A stretch of 42,400 nt of DNA from Bacilli bacterium (GTDB lineage: Bacteria; Bacillota_I; Bacilli_A; ML615J-28; CAG-313), in NCBI GenBank assembly GCA_017937305.1, contig JAGBDV010000019.1:1-42400 (forward strand), written 5' to 3'. Positions within the stretch are counted from its first letter, which is position 1, and every line of letters starts with the position of its first letter. The notes below the pieces were generated by a model. That model made no database searches and was not told where the DNA came from. It saw only the letters and a program-made list of their open reading frames with translations. This document shows positions 1 through 9,645 of the stretch, in pieces. The translations under genes and the position numbers were made by a program.

Positions 1-1
1 T

Positions 2-154
2 AGTGGAATAAAAGAACGATTTGGAATAAATATTATTTTCATTAAAAGAAACGAAGAAATTATAGAAGTAGATAAGGATACTATAATATTGAAAGGGGAT
101 AAAATAGTATTATTTGGACCTTATCTAGCAATTAAAAATGTCTTCTTATATTAA
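2..154 (+). CDS. C-terminal end of a TrkA/KtrA-type K+ uptake regulator (partial)
   Basis: The window opens inside a reading frame that runs without a start to TAA at 152-154. It encodes about 50 residues: ERFGINIIFIKR, then a short acidic stretch, then LKGDKIVLFGP. This pattern of a strand, a charged linker and a G-D-x-(I/L)-V-(L/V)-x-G turn is typical of the RCK_C (TrkA-C) ligand-binding domain that ends KtrA/TrkA-type cytosolic regulators of potassium channels and transporters. The piece is too short to separate KtrA from other RCK_C proteins. A strong hairpin follows it, so it is the last gene of its transcript. Confidence 0.55.
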   Translation, partial: SGIKERFGINIIFIKRNEEIIEVDKDTIILKGDKIVLFGPYLAIKNVFLY

Positions 155-162
155 TAAAATTG

Positions 163-191
163 GGTATTGATTTTGATATCAATACCTTTTT
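163..191 (+). terminator. Rho-independent terminator after the K+ regulator gene
   Basis: Perfect 9-bp arms, GGTATTGAT at 163-171 and ATCAATACC at 178-186, with a 6-base loop and a T-run from 187. Confidence 0.85.
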
Positions 192-211
192 AATATTACA
201 ATACTTTCAAC

Positions 212-240
212 TTGAAATATTTTATAATTTTTGATATAAT
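212..240 (+). promoter_or_regulatory. SigA-type promoter of gpmI
   Basis: The -35 TTGAAA (212-217) lies 17 bases before the -10 TATAAT (235-240), which is preceded by TGA, giving an extended -10. It sits between the upstream terminator and gpmI. Confidence 0.8.
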
Positions 241-284
241 AAATAAGGTTATAAATATATTAAAAATTGATAAGGAGAAAACTT

Positions 285-1817
285 ATGAGTACAAAAAAAT
301 TAGCAATGCTTGTAATTATGGATGGTTACGGAATTAGAAATGTAAAAGAAGGTAATGCTATTGCAAATGCTAAGAAGCCTAACCTAGATAAATTATTTAA
401 TGAATATCCTAACACTTTAATTGAAGCATCAGGTGAAGCAGTAGGTCTTCCTGATGGCCAAATGGGTAATAGTGAAGTAGGTCATATGAATATTGGTGCA
501 GGACGTGTTGTATTCCAATCATTAACTAGAGTTAATATTGCATGTCGTGAAAATAAATTATTATCTATGCCTGCTATTGATAAAGCAATTAAACATGCTA
601 TTAATAATAATTCTGATTTACACATTATGGGCTTAATGAGTGATGGTGGCGTTCATTCACATATCGATCATATCATTTATTTAATGAACGAAGCAAAACG
701 TGCTGGTGTTAAAAATGTATATGTACATTCATTCTTAGATGGTAGAGATGTTCCACCTAAATCAGCTAAAGAATTCTTATCAAAACTTGATGCTGCTCGT
801 ATTCCTGGTGTAGAACTTGGTGTAGTCTCAGGAAGATATTACGCAATGGATAGAGATAAGAACTATAACCGTATTCAACTTGCATATGATGCACTTGTAT
901 ATGGTAAAGCACCTGTAAAAGATTTACTTGGTGGTATTGATGAATCATATGCTGCTGATGTAATTGATGAATTTGTTGTTCCTTATATTGTATGTGAAGA
1001 TGCACGTATTAAAGAAAATGACTCAGTAATTTTTGCAAACTTTAGACCAGACCGTGCTATTCAAATGAGTATTGCGCTTACTAATCCAACTGAAGCTGTT
1101 TCTGATAAAGGAAACTTAGAAAATTATACTATCTTTAAGAACTTATGTTTTGTACAAATGATGTTATACTCTGATAAAGTTAAAGGTGATGTTGCATTTG
1201 GTGTTCAAAAATTAGATAATATCTATGGTGAAGTTATTGCTGCAAGTGGTTTAAAACAACTTAGAATTGCAGAAACAGAAAAATATGCACACGTTACTTT
1301 CTTCTTTGATGGTGGTGTAGATAAAGAACTACCTGGTGCTGATAGAATCTTAGTTGCTTCTCCTAAAGTTGCAACATACGATTTAAAACCTGAAATGAGT
1401 GCTTATGAAGTAACTGATAAAGTTTTAGAGGCAATTAAATCAGAAAAATATGACACAATTATTCTTAACTATGCAAACTGTGACATGGTTGGTCATACTA
1501 CTGTTTATGATGCAGCTGTTAAAGCTGTTGAAGTAGTTGATGAATGTGTTGGTAAAGTTTATGAAGCAGTAAAAGAAGTTGGTGGTACAATTATCTTAAC
1601 AGCTGACCACGGAAATGCAGATTGTATCTTTGATGAAAATGGTAACCCATTCTCTGCTCATACAACTTCTCCTGTTCCATTCTTAATTACTAAAGAAGAT
1701 GTAGAACTTCATAAAACAGGTAACTTAGGTGATATTGCTCCTACACTTTTAGAACTTCTTGGTATTAATAAACCAGTTGAAATGTCTGGTAAGAGCATGA
1801 TTAAAAATTATAAATAG
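285..1817 (+). CDS. gpmI: 2,3-bisphosphoglycerate-independent phosphoglycerate mutase
   Basis: Interconverts 3- and 2-phosphoglycerate in glycolysis, using two metal ions and a phosphoserine intermediate. The product is 510 residues, the usual length. MDGYG near the N-terminus carries the first metal-ligand Asp (D13). GNSEVGHMNIGAGR holds the nucleophilic Ser (S63), and TADHGNAD near the C-terminus holds further metal ligands. ATG 285 is chosen because AAGGAG lies 8 bases upstream; a longer reading from TTG 267 would skip that site and add residues foreign to the family. It has its own promoter, and another promoter follows it, so it is probably transcribed alone. Enolase, the next glycolytic step, is also in this window but in a separate transcript. 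Confidence 0.97.
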   Translation: MSTKKLAMLVIMDGYGIRNVKEGNAIANAKKPNLDKLFNEYPNTLIEASGEAVGLPDGQMGNSEVGHMNIGAGRVVFQSLTRVNIACRENKLLSMPAIDKAIKHAINNNSDLHIMGLMSDGGVHSHIDHIIYLMNEAKRAGVKNVYVHSFLDGRDVPPKSAKEFLSKLDAARIPGVELGVVSGRYYAMDRDKNYNRIQLAYDALVYGKAPVKDLLGGIDESYAADVIDEFVVPYIVCEDARIKENDSVIFANFRPDRAIQMSIALTNPTEAVSDKGNLENYTIFKNLCFVQMMLYSDKVKGDVAFGVQKLDNIYGEVIAASGLKQLRIAETEKYAHVTFFFDGGVDKELPGADRILVASPKVATYDLKPEMSAYEVTDKVLEAIKSEKYDTIILNYANCDMVGHTTVYDAAVKAVEVVDECVGKVYEAVKEVGGTIILTADHGNADCIFDENGNPFSAHTTSPVPFLITKEDVELHKTGNLGDIAPTLLELLGINKPVEMSGKSMIKNYK

Positions 1818-1834
1818 GCTTTAATACTTATTTT

Positions 1835-1863
1835 TTGAAATATTTTAAAAAATATAGTATAAT
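1835..1863 (+). promoter_or_regulatory. Promoter of the NifU-like/GGGtGRT pair
   Basis: TTGAAA (1835-1840), 17-base spacer, TATAAT (1858-1863), 33 bases before the ATG of the NifU-like gene. Confidence 0.8.
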
Positions 1864-1896
1864 AATAGAGAAATAAATTGAAAGGATTTAAATAAT

Positions 1897-2598
1897 ATGG
1901 ATAACATGAATTACACAAGTCAAGTTAAAGCAATGTGCCCTGTTAAAGTGGGTGCTAGCCATGGTTGTGCTCCAATCCCTCAAGAAGGTGAATGGACATA
2001 TTCTCGTAAAATCGAAGACATCAACGGTTTTACTCATGGTGTAGGTTGGTGTGCTCCTCAACAAGGTGCATGTAAATTATCATTAAACGTTAAAGGCGGA
2101 ATCATTCAAGAAGCATTAGTTGAAACTATTGGTTGTTCTGGTATGACTCACTCAGCTGCTATGGCATCTGAAGCATTAGTTGGAAAAACTGTATTAGAAG
2201 CATTAAATACAGACTTAGTATGTGATGCTATTAACACTGCAATGCGTGAATTATTCTTACAAATCGTTTATGGTCGTAGCCAATCAGCATTCTCTGAAGG
2301 AGGACTTCACATTGGTGCTGGTCTAGAAGACTTAGGTAAAGGTTTAAGAAGCCAAGTTGGTACAGCTTATTCTACACTTGCTAAAGGACCAAGATATCTT
2401 GAACTTGCAGAAGGATATATTACAAGACTTGCACTTGATGCAAATAACGAAATTATCGGTTATGAATACTTATCTTTAGGTAAATTTACTGATTTCTTAA
2501 AGAAAGGTATCAATGCTGATGAAGCAATTAAGAAAGCAATGGGTACATATGGAAGATTTGCAGATGCTGCAAAATACATTGACCCACGTGAAGAATAG
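1897..2598 (+). CDS. NifU/IscU-like iron-sulfur scaffold-type protein, partner of the GGGtGRT protein
   Basis: A 233-residue soluble protein starting after AAAGGA. The central part resembles the NifU/IscU N-terminal fold: Cys52, Cys59 and Cys80 lie at intervals reminiscent of scaffold ligands, and Cys80 is in the family-like GCSG motif. Two further cysteines (C14, C24) lie in an N-terminal extension with GCAPIPQEGEW. Such proteins are usually annotated as iron-sulfur cluster assembly scaffolds, but no standard isc or suf genes (cysteine desulfurase, sufB/C/D) lie nearby, so a cluster-assembly role is only inferred. It is followed 12 bases later by the GGGtGRT gene, with which it forms a two-gene unit. 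Its codon choice (GGT, GCA, AAC, ATC) looks like that of a highly expressed gene. Confidence 0.7.
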   Translation: MDNMNYTSQVKAMCPVKVGASHGCAPIPQEGEWTYSRKIEDINGFTHGVGWCAPQQGACKLSLNVKGGIIQEALVETIGCSGMTHSAAMASEALVGKTVLEALNTDLVCDAINTAMRELFLQIVYGRSQSAFSEGGLHIGAGLEDLGKGLRSQVGTAYSTLAKGPRYLELAEGYITRLALDANNEIIGYEYLSLGKFTDFLKKGINADEAIKKAMGTYGRFADAAKYIDPREE

Positions 2599-2610
2599 GA
2601 GGATACTATA

Positions 2611-3612
2611 ATGGCATTATTTGAAAGTTATGAAAGAAGAATTGATCAAATCAATAAATGTTTAAACGAAAATGGTATCAAAGACATTGAAGAAGCAAAA
2701 GCAATTTGTGATGCTGCTGGTGTTGATGCTTATGGTATTACTAAAGGTATTCAACCTATCTGTTTTGAAAATGCTGCATGGGCTTATACTGTAGGTGCTG
2801 CACTTGCTCTTAAGAACAAAGCTAAAGATGCTGCTGAAGCTGCTAAATGGATTGGTGTTGGTTTACAATCATTCTGTATTCCAGGTTCTGTTGCAGATGA
2901 CAGAAAAGTAGGTTTAGGTCATGGTAACTTAGGTGCTATGCTTCTATCTGAAGATACTAAATGTTTCGCATTCTTAGCAGGTCATGAATCATTCGCTGCT
3001 GCTGAAGGTGCTATTGGTATTGCAAAAACAGCTAACAAAGTAAGAAAAGAACCTTTAAGAGTAATCCTTAACGGTCTTGGTAAAGATGCTGCTAAAATCA
3101 TTTCAAGAATCAATGGTTTCACACTTGTTGAAACTGAATTCGATTATAAAACTGGTGAATTAAGAGAAACTAAAGTTACTCCATATTCAGAAGGTGACCG
3201 TGGAAAGGTTCGTTGTTATGGTGCTGATGATGTACGTGAAGGTGTTGCAATTATGTGGCATGAAAACGTAGATGTATCTATCACTGGTAACTCAACTAAC
3301 CCAACTCGTTTCCAACATCCAGTAGCTGGTACTTATAAGAAAGAAAGAGTACTTGCTGGTAAACCTTACTTCTCAGTTGCATCAGGTGGTGGAACAGGTA
3401 GAACACTTCACCCAGATAATATGGCTGCAGGTCCTGCTTCATATGGATTTACTGATACTTTAGGTAGAATGCACTCAGATGCTCAATTTGCTGGTTCATC
3501 TTCAGTTCCTGCTCACGTAGAAATGATGGGATTAATCGGTATGGGTAACAACCCTATGGTTGGTGCTACAGTAGCTGTTGCAGTTGCTATTTCACAAAGC
3601 TTAAATAAATAA
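2611..3612 (+). CDS. GGGtGRT family protein
   Basis: A 333-residue soluble protein carrying the signature SGGGTGRT at residues 258-265, which names the GGGtGRT family (a Pfam family of unknown function). It is rich in Gly and Ala, with several glycine-rich turns (GHGNLGAMLLSED, MMGLIGMGNNPMVG) but no standard nucleotide-binding motif that I recognise. AGGAGG lies 8 bases before the ATG. It is co-transcribed with the NifU-like gene 12 bases upstream, an arrangement that suggests the two work together. Codon use is like ribosomal genes (many GCT, GGT, TTC), implying strong expression. The biochemical role is unknown. Confidence 0.8.
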   Translation: MALFESYERRIDQINKCLNENGIKDIEEAKAICDAAGVDAYGITKGIQPICFENAAWAYTVGAALALKNKAKDAAEAAKWIGVGLQSFCIPGSVADDRKVGLGHGNLGAMLLSEDTKCFAFLAGHESFAAAEGAIGIAKTANKVRKEPLRVILNGLGKDAAKIISRINGFTLVETEFDYKTGELRETKVTPYSEGDRGKVRCYGADDVREGVAIMWHENVDVSITGNSTNPTRFQHPVAGTYKKERVLAGKPYFSVASGGGTGRTLHPDNMAAGPASYGFTDTLGRMHSDAQFAGSSSVPAHVEMMGLIGMGNNPMVGATVAVAVAISQSLNK

Positions 3613-3629
3613 TAATTATTTAAAATATT

Positions 3630-3664
3630 AAAGTACTTAAAACAAAAGTTTTAAGTACTTTTTT
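3630..3664 (+). terminator. Terminator after the GGGtGRT gene
   Basis: Long perfect stem: AAAGTACTTAAAAC (3630-3643), loop AAAA, GTTTTAAGTACTTT (3648-3661), with T-tail. Confidence 0.92.
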
Positions 3665-3686
3665 ACCCCTTTTTTTATATCAAATA

Positions 3687-3715
3687 TTGCATTTATATGT
3701 AAGTTTTGATATAAT
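3687..3715 (+). promoter_or_regulatory. Promoter of the large helicase gene
   Basis: TTGCAT (3687-3692), 17-base spacer, TATAAT (3710-3715) with upstream TGA (extended -10), 31 bases before the ATG. Confidence 0.8.
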
Positions 3716-3746
3716 AAATTAGAAAATTTAAATAAAGGAGAGTGCT

Positions 3747-6700
3747 ATGGAACCAACAAGAAATGAAGAATTTGATGTTGTAAGAAAATATGATATTGAG
3801 TTAACACTTAATATTAAACATGAATATAATTATCTATGCTATCAATGCGATACTTATTATAAAATGAGAAATGAAACCATTAAGCAAACTCCATATTCAC
3901 TTATTGAATCAATAATCATTAATAATAAAGAAAATATCTCATATAAAAATTTAAAATTAGAATTTAATTTTTCTAATTCATTAATTGAAGTAAATGATAT
4001 ATATTTAAGTTTAGTTGATGCAGCATCTACTACTAAAATAACAGAAGCTATTATGACTAAAGTAGATACTATTTCTTTATATAAGATTAATGAAGCTATG
4101 CCAATTAATTTAAGTGTAAAACTTTATGATAAAGATCTTTTATTAAAAGAAATTACTACTGATATAATTATTACTCCAATGAATGAGTCTAGTCATATTC
4201 TAGGTAATTATGAAATGTTATCTTGTTTTGTTACTCCTAATGCTAGTGAAGTAAAAGAAGTAATAACTCTTGCAAATAAGATATTATCGGAAATTAGAAA
4301 AACAGAAACAGCATTTATTGGTTATCAAGCTAATGATATTGATTCAGTACGTGAAGAAATGATGGCAATTTATAATGCATTAAAATCACTTGATATTAAT
4401 TATGCTAATCCTCCTGCTAGTTTTAATTTATTTCAAAGCGTAAGACTACCTAAAAATGTTCTTCGTGAAAAGTTTGGAACATGCCTTGATTTAGCTATTC
4501 TTTACTGTGCTTGCATAGAAGCAGTAGGACTTAATCCAATCCTTTTATTAGTAGATGGACATGCATTTGCAGGATGCTTTTTAAATGATGATTGTTTTGT
4601 TGAAAAAACATGCTCAGATATTGGTAAAATATTTAATCAATCAGCTAGTGATAATCTTGCGATAGAACTTGTAGAATGTACAATGTTTACTAAAGCAATG
4701 AATCAAAACTTTAATGCATCTAATACTAGTGCAAGAAGTAATATTAGACTTTATAGTGGCTTTTTCTGTGCTATTGATGTTCGTTCATGTCATAAAGCAA
4801 TATATCGCCCGATCCCAACTTTAGAAAAAAATGATCAAGGTGAATTTGTTATTAATTTAGAAATCGAAAAACAAGATAGTTTGAAAAAGAAAAATAGTGA
4901 TACAAATCAAGAGGTATATCAAGGAATAGAATCAACTGACAAATTTAATTATTGGTCTAAAAAACTACTTGATTTAAGTTTAAGAAATAAACTTATTAAT
5001 TTTAAGATAGGACCATCTAGTCCTCAACTTGTATATAATAATGCAAGTAAAATGTTAAAAACTTTACTTAATAAAGATAAAATATACTTATATCCTAATG
5101 ACATCGTTTTACCTGCAAATACTTATTATGAATATGCTGATAATCAAATTAATATTGATGAGTTATCTAAAAGAGGAATATATGCAATATGTGCAACTGA
5201 TCAAATGCTTAAATCTTTATTTAGAGCAGGTAATTCATCAATTGAAGAAACTGGTTCTAATAATTTATATTTAAGTTTTGGTTTAATTAATTTTACACCA
5301 AAGAATTCTAAAAAATCTCTTGTTGCACCAGTGTTTTTAATACCTGTTAGAGGAAAGAATAAAAGATTTATTAATGGATATGAATTATATTTAGATTCTG
5401 ATAATATTGCAATAAACACTACTGTATTCGAATATCTTCATCAAACTTGTGATATATCTTTTGAAGAGTTATATAACGCTGATAGAGATATTAATGATTT
5501 AAATATATCTTCTATTTTTAACGCAATAAGAGAAAAAACATCTCCTGAATGTATGATTGCAGTAGATGATAATAAAGTATTCTTATCAACATTCTCATTT
5601 GCAAATTATATATTATGGGAAGATATTCATAATAGAAAAGATCAACTATTAGAAAATAAAATTATTAAAGGATTTGTAGATGGAAAAGAATTAATAAATG
5701 ATTTAGAAATGAATTTTGACATTGACAAAGACTTTAATCCAGATGATCTTGCAATACCACTTTCTGCAGATAGTTCACAAATTAAAGCTATTGCTCTTGC
5801 AACTAAAGGAGAAAGCTTTGTTCTTGATGGTCCTCCAGGTACTGGTAAATCTCAAACAATTGTGAATATGATTGTTAACGCAATGTATAATGGAAAGACT
5901 GTTTTATTTGTAGCAGAAAAAATGGCAGCTTTAGAAGTTGTTAAAAAACGTATTGATGATATTAATCTTGGATGTTTTTGTTTAGAACTACATTCCCATA
6001 AAGCAAATAAACGTGGTGTTTTAGATCAAATAGCTAATGCGTTATCACATGATCATACTAAATCTCCAGATTCATTTAATAAATCTATTGGTGAACTTAC
6101 AAAAACAAAAAATTATTTAAATGATTTTATTAAACGTATTCATGAAAAAATTCATCTTTATTCATTACACGATGCAATTGTTAATTATTATAATAAAGAA
6201 GAATACTTAATTGATTTAAATGTTAGTCTAAATGATTTCTTAAAAATAAAAGAAGATGATATAAATAAAATTAATGATGTATTAAGTAAATTATTATCTA
6301 TTAAATCAATATATGGAGAGTATGCTGATTTAGTATTCTATCCATTTGATATATCAAATTATGTCTTTACAATGAAAGAAGAACTACTTGATAATATTAA
6401 AGATTTAAAAGAAAAATTAAGATTACTTAATATTAAATTAAATGAATTTAATGAATATTTAAAATCTACTATTAATTTTAGCTTTGATAATGTAGATAAT
6501 TTAATTAAATTATTAAATATTACACTTACTAATCATTTAACATTTAATAATCTATATTCAAACGATTTATACGAAAGACATGATGCTACAGTTAACTTAA
6601 TTAATAAAGGTATTGAATGTGACGAAATAAAAAAAGAATTATTTAAATCATTTAATGAAGATATTCTTTTAGTCCCTGCAAATGAACTACTTACTAAAAT

Positions 6701-9548
6701 AAATAATAGTAATTTTATTACAAAAATCTTTACTAATTTAAGCATTAAAAAAGAACTAAAGAATTACTTATTAAATAAAAATATAAAAATAGAGACTAAT
6801 AAATTAAATTATATCTTAGAGCGTATTTTAAAATATCAACTAAATACTAAATATATTAAAGAAAATAATAACTTCTTAAAAGGTTTATTTAAAGAAGATT
6901 ATCAAAGCCTTTCTACAAATTATTTATTAATGAAAGAATATTATGATAATACTTACCTATTTAAACAATATCTTGATAAATTAGTATTTAATAATCATCT
7001 TGAAGATAATTTATTTAACATTGTTAAAGCATTTAAATTAATTGATAAAGAAACAAAAGAAGATGATCTAATAAGATATAAATTACAAAAGTTAATTGAA
7101 GTATTTAATTCATATAAAGTTTCAGAAACTAATTTAATAAATAATTTTGAATTTAATAAATCTAAAGTTAGATTTAAAGATGACTTTAATGCCTTTTTAG
7201 AATATGAAAAATTAATGAATTTAATGGAAAATGAAATTAGTAAATTTGAAAGTATTTCTTTATATAATAAATATTTAAGTAAATTAAATGATGCGTTATT
7301 ACCAGAAGAGTTTATTAATTATTATAAAGAAGGAAAATGTAGTTTAAGTGATTTAAATAATCATTTTATTAGTGGATTAAATTACGCAATAATTGGTGAA
7401 TATTTTAAAGATTATTACTTTATTGAATTTAATGGTTTATTATTTGATAATGCAATTAGAAAATATAATGAATTATTAGATGAGTATACTGAACTTATTA
7501 TTATGGAAACTGCTAGTAAAATTACTAAGAACTATCCAGTAAATAATTTTGATTATGCTAAATCCACAATGATTTATGGATTACAAAAATGTATCAAAAA
7601 TGGTGGTCATAAAACAACAATTAGAAATATCTTAATTGAATATGGTAAATTAATTAGAACAATATGTCCGTGTTTCTTAATGTCACCGATGAGTGCTGCA
7701 CAGTATTTAAGCCTAGATAGTGAAAAATTCGATATTGTTATCTTTGATGAAGCTAGTCAAATTCCAACTTGTGAAGCCATTGGGGCAATTTCTCGTGGTA
7801 AGAGTTTAATTGTTGCGGGGGACCCTGAACAAATGCCACCTACATCATTTTTCCAAACTGTAATTGGAAATAATGAAATATCGGAAATTAGTAGTAATTT
7901 TGAAGATTTAGAAAGTTTACTTGATGATTGTTTAGCACTTGGAATGAGAAGAAATAGATTACTTTGGCACTACCGTAGTACTCATGAATCACTAATTGCT
8001 TTTTCAAATAATACTTTCTATGATCATGCGCTATATACTTTCCCTTCCCCTGATAATTCATTTAGAAAAGTTAGCTATGAATATGTAGAAGGAATTTATG
8101 ATTCTGGTATAAATGAAAAAGAAGCTGAAGCTATTGTTAGTGAAGTAATAAGAAGATTTAGTGATAAAGCCTTATGTACTAAAACTATTGGTATTGTTAC
8201 ATTTAATATGAAACAACAAGAATTAATTCTTAATATGATTAATGATTTGTTTGATTCAAATCCTAAATTTAATGAAATTAATGAATCAAATAAAGATAAG
8301 CTATTTGTTAAAAATCTAGAAAATGTTCAAGGTGATGAACGTGATGTAATTTTATTCTCTATTGGTTTTGGATTTAATAAAGAAAATAAATTCCACCTAC
8401 ATTTTGGACCGCTATCTTTAGAAAAAGGTGAAAGAAGATTAAATGTTGCAGTAACAAGATCAAAAGTAGAGATGAAAGTATTTGCCTCTATTCATGCTAG
8501 TGATATAAATACTTCTAAAACTAAAAATAGAGGTGCAGAAGTATTAAAAGAATTCTTACAATATGCAGAATTTGGTATGTCTAGTTTAATTTTAGAAAAT
8601 GCTCATCAAGTAGTAAGTCATATTGGTATCGAAAAAGAATTACAAGAAGAACTACTAAAAAGAGGAATTGATTCTGATATTTTAGTTGGTGATTCTAAAT
8701 TTAAGTTAAATCTATGTATCAAAGATATGAATGGTAATTATATTCTAGGTATTATTTGTGATGGTGGTGTAAATTCTAATGAATCATCATGTAGAGATAG
8801 AAACTGTGTTCAAATAAAAACACTTCAAAGATTAGATTGGAATATTATTAATATTTATTCGATTGATTATATTAAAAGTAAAGAACAAGTAATTAGTAAT
8901 ATTATTCAATCAATTAATAAAAAGAATGTAATTATTGAAGATATTGATAATACTATTGATGTTGTGTTTGAAAAAGATAAAGTAATAACTTATAAACATG
9001 CTAAACCATATAAGAAATATCCTATAACTTATCACCTAGATTATGAACAATTATCTGAAGATAGAGTAAATAATCGTTTAGTTGATGAACTTTCAAAAAT
9101 CATCGATTTTGAAGGCCCAATAGCTTATACATTACTACTTGAAAGATTTAAAGAGATATTAGGTATTACTAAAGCAGGTGCTAGAGTAAAAAGAATATTT
9201 GATAAAACATTAAGTAGTGTAAATAGAAAGAAAAAAACAGAACTTTCACAAATTATCTATTTTAGTAATGATTCATTAATTGATGAAGTAGAAAACTACC
9301 GTATTAGTGAAAAATTAGAAAGAGATATTTTAGAAGTTCCTGCATGTGAAATAAAACTTGCAATGATTGATATTCTAGAATTACAAGGCAGTATTAAATA
9401 TGATGATATAGCTCATATTCTTGCAAGTTTCTTTGGTATTAAAGCTTTATCTCAAACAAATCAAGAAAAATTAAATAAATTAATTAAATATGTTATTTTA
9501 AATTCTAATGAATTTATAATTAAAGATAATTATTTAATGTTTAAGTAA
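3747..9548 (+). CDS. Giant DUF4011-type SF1 helicase with transglutaminase-like and degenerate nuclease domains
   Basis: A 1933-residue protein; GGAG precedes the ATG. In order: residues ~1-230 unassigned; ~235-290 transglutaminase/protease-like core with GTCLDLA (Cys246) and DGHAFAG (His272); ~400-420 the DUF4011 motif (W403, LLDLS, RNKLINF); Walker A GPPGTGKS (695-702); ~800-1280 a long Asn/Lys/Leu-rich helical insertion; Walker B DEASQ (1334-1338); GDPEQMPP (from 1358); HYRST (R1410); QGDERD (1528-1533); VAVTRSK (R1571); ~1626-1730 a domain like the MTES_1575/Vsr-type endonuclease, with ICDGG and RDR; ~1775-1830 a DUF3320-like segment. Similar multi-domain proteins have been linked to anti-phage defence. 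The nuclease acids appear replaced (N1655, I1670). It has its own promoter and terminator, so it acts as a single-gene unit. Domain calls rest on motif recognition only. Confidence 0.85.
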   Translation: MEPTRNEEFDVVRKYDIELTLNIKHEYNYLCYQCDTYYKMRNETIKQTPYSLIESIIINNKENISYKNLKLEFNFSNSLIEVNDIYLSLVDAASTTKITEAIMTKVDTISLYKINEAMPINLSVKLYDKDLLLKEITTDIIITPMNESSHILGNYEMLSCFVTPNASEVKEVITLANKILSEIRKTETAFIGYQANDIDSVREEMMAIYNALKSLDINYANPPASFNLFQSVRLPKNVLREKFGTCLDLAILYCACIEAVGLNPILLLVDGHAFAGCFLNDDCFVEKTCSDIGKIFNQSASDNLAIELVECTMFTKAMNQNFNASNTSARSNIRLYSGFFCAIDVRSCHKAIYRPIPTLEKNDQGEFVINLEIEKQDSLKKKNSDTNQEVYQGIESTDKFNYWSKKLLDLSLRNKLINFKIGPSSPQLVYNNASKMLKTLLNKDKIYLYPNDIVLPANTYYEYADNQINIDELSKRGIYAICATDQMLKSLFRAGNSSIEETGSNNLYLSFGLINFTPKNSKKSLVAPVFLIPVRGKNKRFINGYELYLDSDNIAINTTVFEYLHQTCDISFEELYNADRDINDLNISSIFNAIREKTSPECMIAVDDNKVFLSTFSFANYILWEDIHNRKDQLLENKIIKGFVDGKELINDLEMNFDIDKDFNPDDLAIPLSADSSQIKAIALATKGESFVLDGPPGTGKSQTIVNMIVNAMYNGKTVLFVAEKMAALEVVKKRIDDINLGCFCLELHSHKANKRGVLDQIANALSHDHTKSPDSFNKSIGELTKTKNYLNDFIKRIHEKIHLYSLHDAIVNYYNKEEYLIDLNVSLNDFLKIKEDDINKINDVLSKLLSIKSIYGEYADLVFYPFDISNYVFTMKEELLDNIKDLKEKLRLLNIKLNEFNEYLKSTINFSFDNVDNLIKLLNITLTNHLTFNNLYSNDLYERHDATVNLINKGIECDEIKKELFKSFNEDILLVPANELLTKINNSNFITKIFTNLSIKKELKNYLLNKNIKIETNKLNYILERILKYQLNTKYIKENNNFLKGLFKEDYQSLSTNYLLMKEYYDNTYLFKQYLDKLVFNNHLEDNLFNIVKAFKLIDKETKEDDLIRYKLQKLIEVFNSYKVSETNLINNFEFNKSKVRFKDDFNAFLEYEKLMNLMENEISKFESISLYNKYLSKLNDALLPEEFINYYKEGKCSLSDLNNHFISGLNYAIIGEYFKDYYFIEFNGLLFDNAIRKYNELLDEYTELIIMETASKITKNYPVNNFDYAKSTMIYGLQKCIKNGGHKTTIRNILIEYGKLIRTICPCFLMSPMSAAQYLSLDSEKFDIVIFDEASQIPTCEAIGAISRGKSLIVAGDPEQMPPTSFFQTVIGNNEISEISSNFEDLESLLDDCLALGMRRNRLLWHYRSTHESLIAFSNNTFYDHALYTFPSPDNSFRKVSYEYVEGIYDSGINEKEAEAIVSEVIRRFSDKALCTKTIGIVTFNMKQQELILNMINDLFDSNPKFNEINESNKDKLFVKNLENVQGDERDVILFSIGFGFNKENKFHLHFGPLSLEKGERRLNVAVTRSKVEMKVFASIHASDINTSKTKNRGAEVLKEFLQYAEFGMSSLILENAHQVVSHIGIEKELQEELLKRGIDSDILVGDSKFKLNLCIKDMNGNYILGIICDGGVNSNESSCRDRNCVQIKTLQRLDWNIINIYSIDYIKSKEQVISNIIQSINKKNVIIEDIDNTIDVVFEKDKVITYKHAKPYKKYPITYHLDYEQLSEDRVNNRLVDELSKIIDFEGPIAYTLLLERFKEILGITKAGARVKRIFDKTLSSVNRKKKTELSQIIYFSNDSLIDEVENYRISEKLERDILEVPACEIKLAMIDILELQGSIKYDDIAHILASFFGIKALSQTNQEKLNKLIKYVILNSNEFIIKDNYLMFK

Positions 9549-9579
9549 AAGATCTTAATTCTACTTAAGATCTTTTTTT
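9548..9579 (+). terminator. Terminator after the helicase gene
   Basis: Perfect stem AAAGATCTTAA / TTAAGATCTTT (9548-9575) with a 6-base loop and a T-run. Confidence 0.9.
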
Positions 9580-9616
9580 ATATTTGTGCATGATGAAAGA
9601 TAAAAACAAATAAATA

Positions 9617-9625
9617 TGGTAAAAT
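9617..9625 (+). promoter_or_regulatory. Extended -10 promoter of the 5'-nucleotidase lipoprotein
   Basis: TGG directly before TAAAAT (9620-9625), 20 bases before the ATG; no good -35 hexamer is visible at the right distance. Confidence 0.5.
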
Positions 9626-9645
9626 AGATATAAGAGGTATTATCT

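Noticed and set aside
766-1005. 79-codon frame on the minus strand inside gpmI
   Set aside because: Low-complexity His/Gln-rich shadow of the gpmI codons; no ribosome-binding site.
3661-3690. T-run and AT-rich stretch before the helicase promoter as a regulatory site
   Set aside because: Explained as the tail of the preceding terminator plus promoter.
5201-6745. Minus-strand frames of about 70 codons inside the helicase gene
   Set aside because: Shadow frames without start signals, inside a clearly coding gene.
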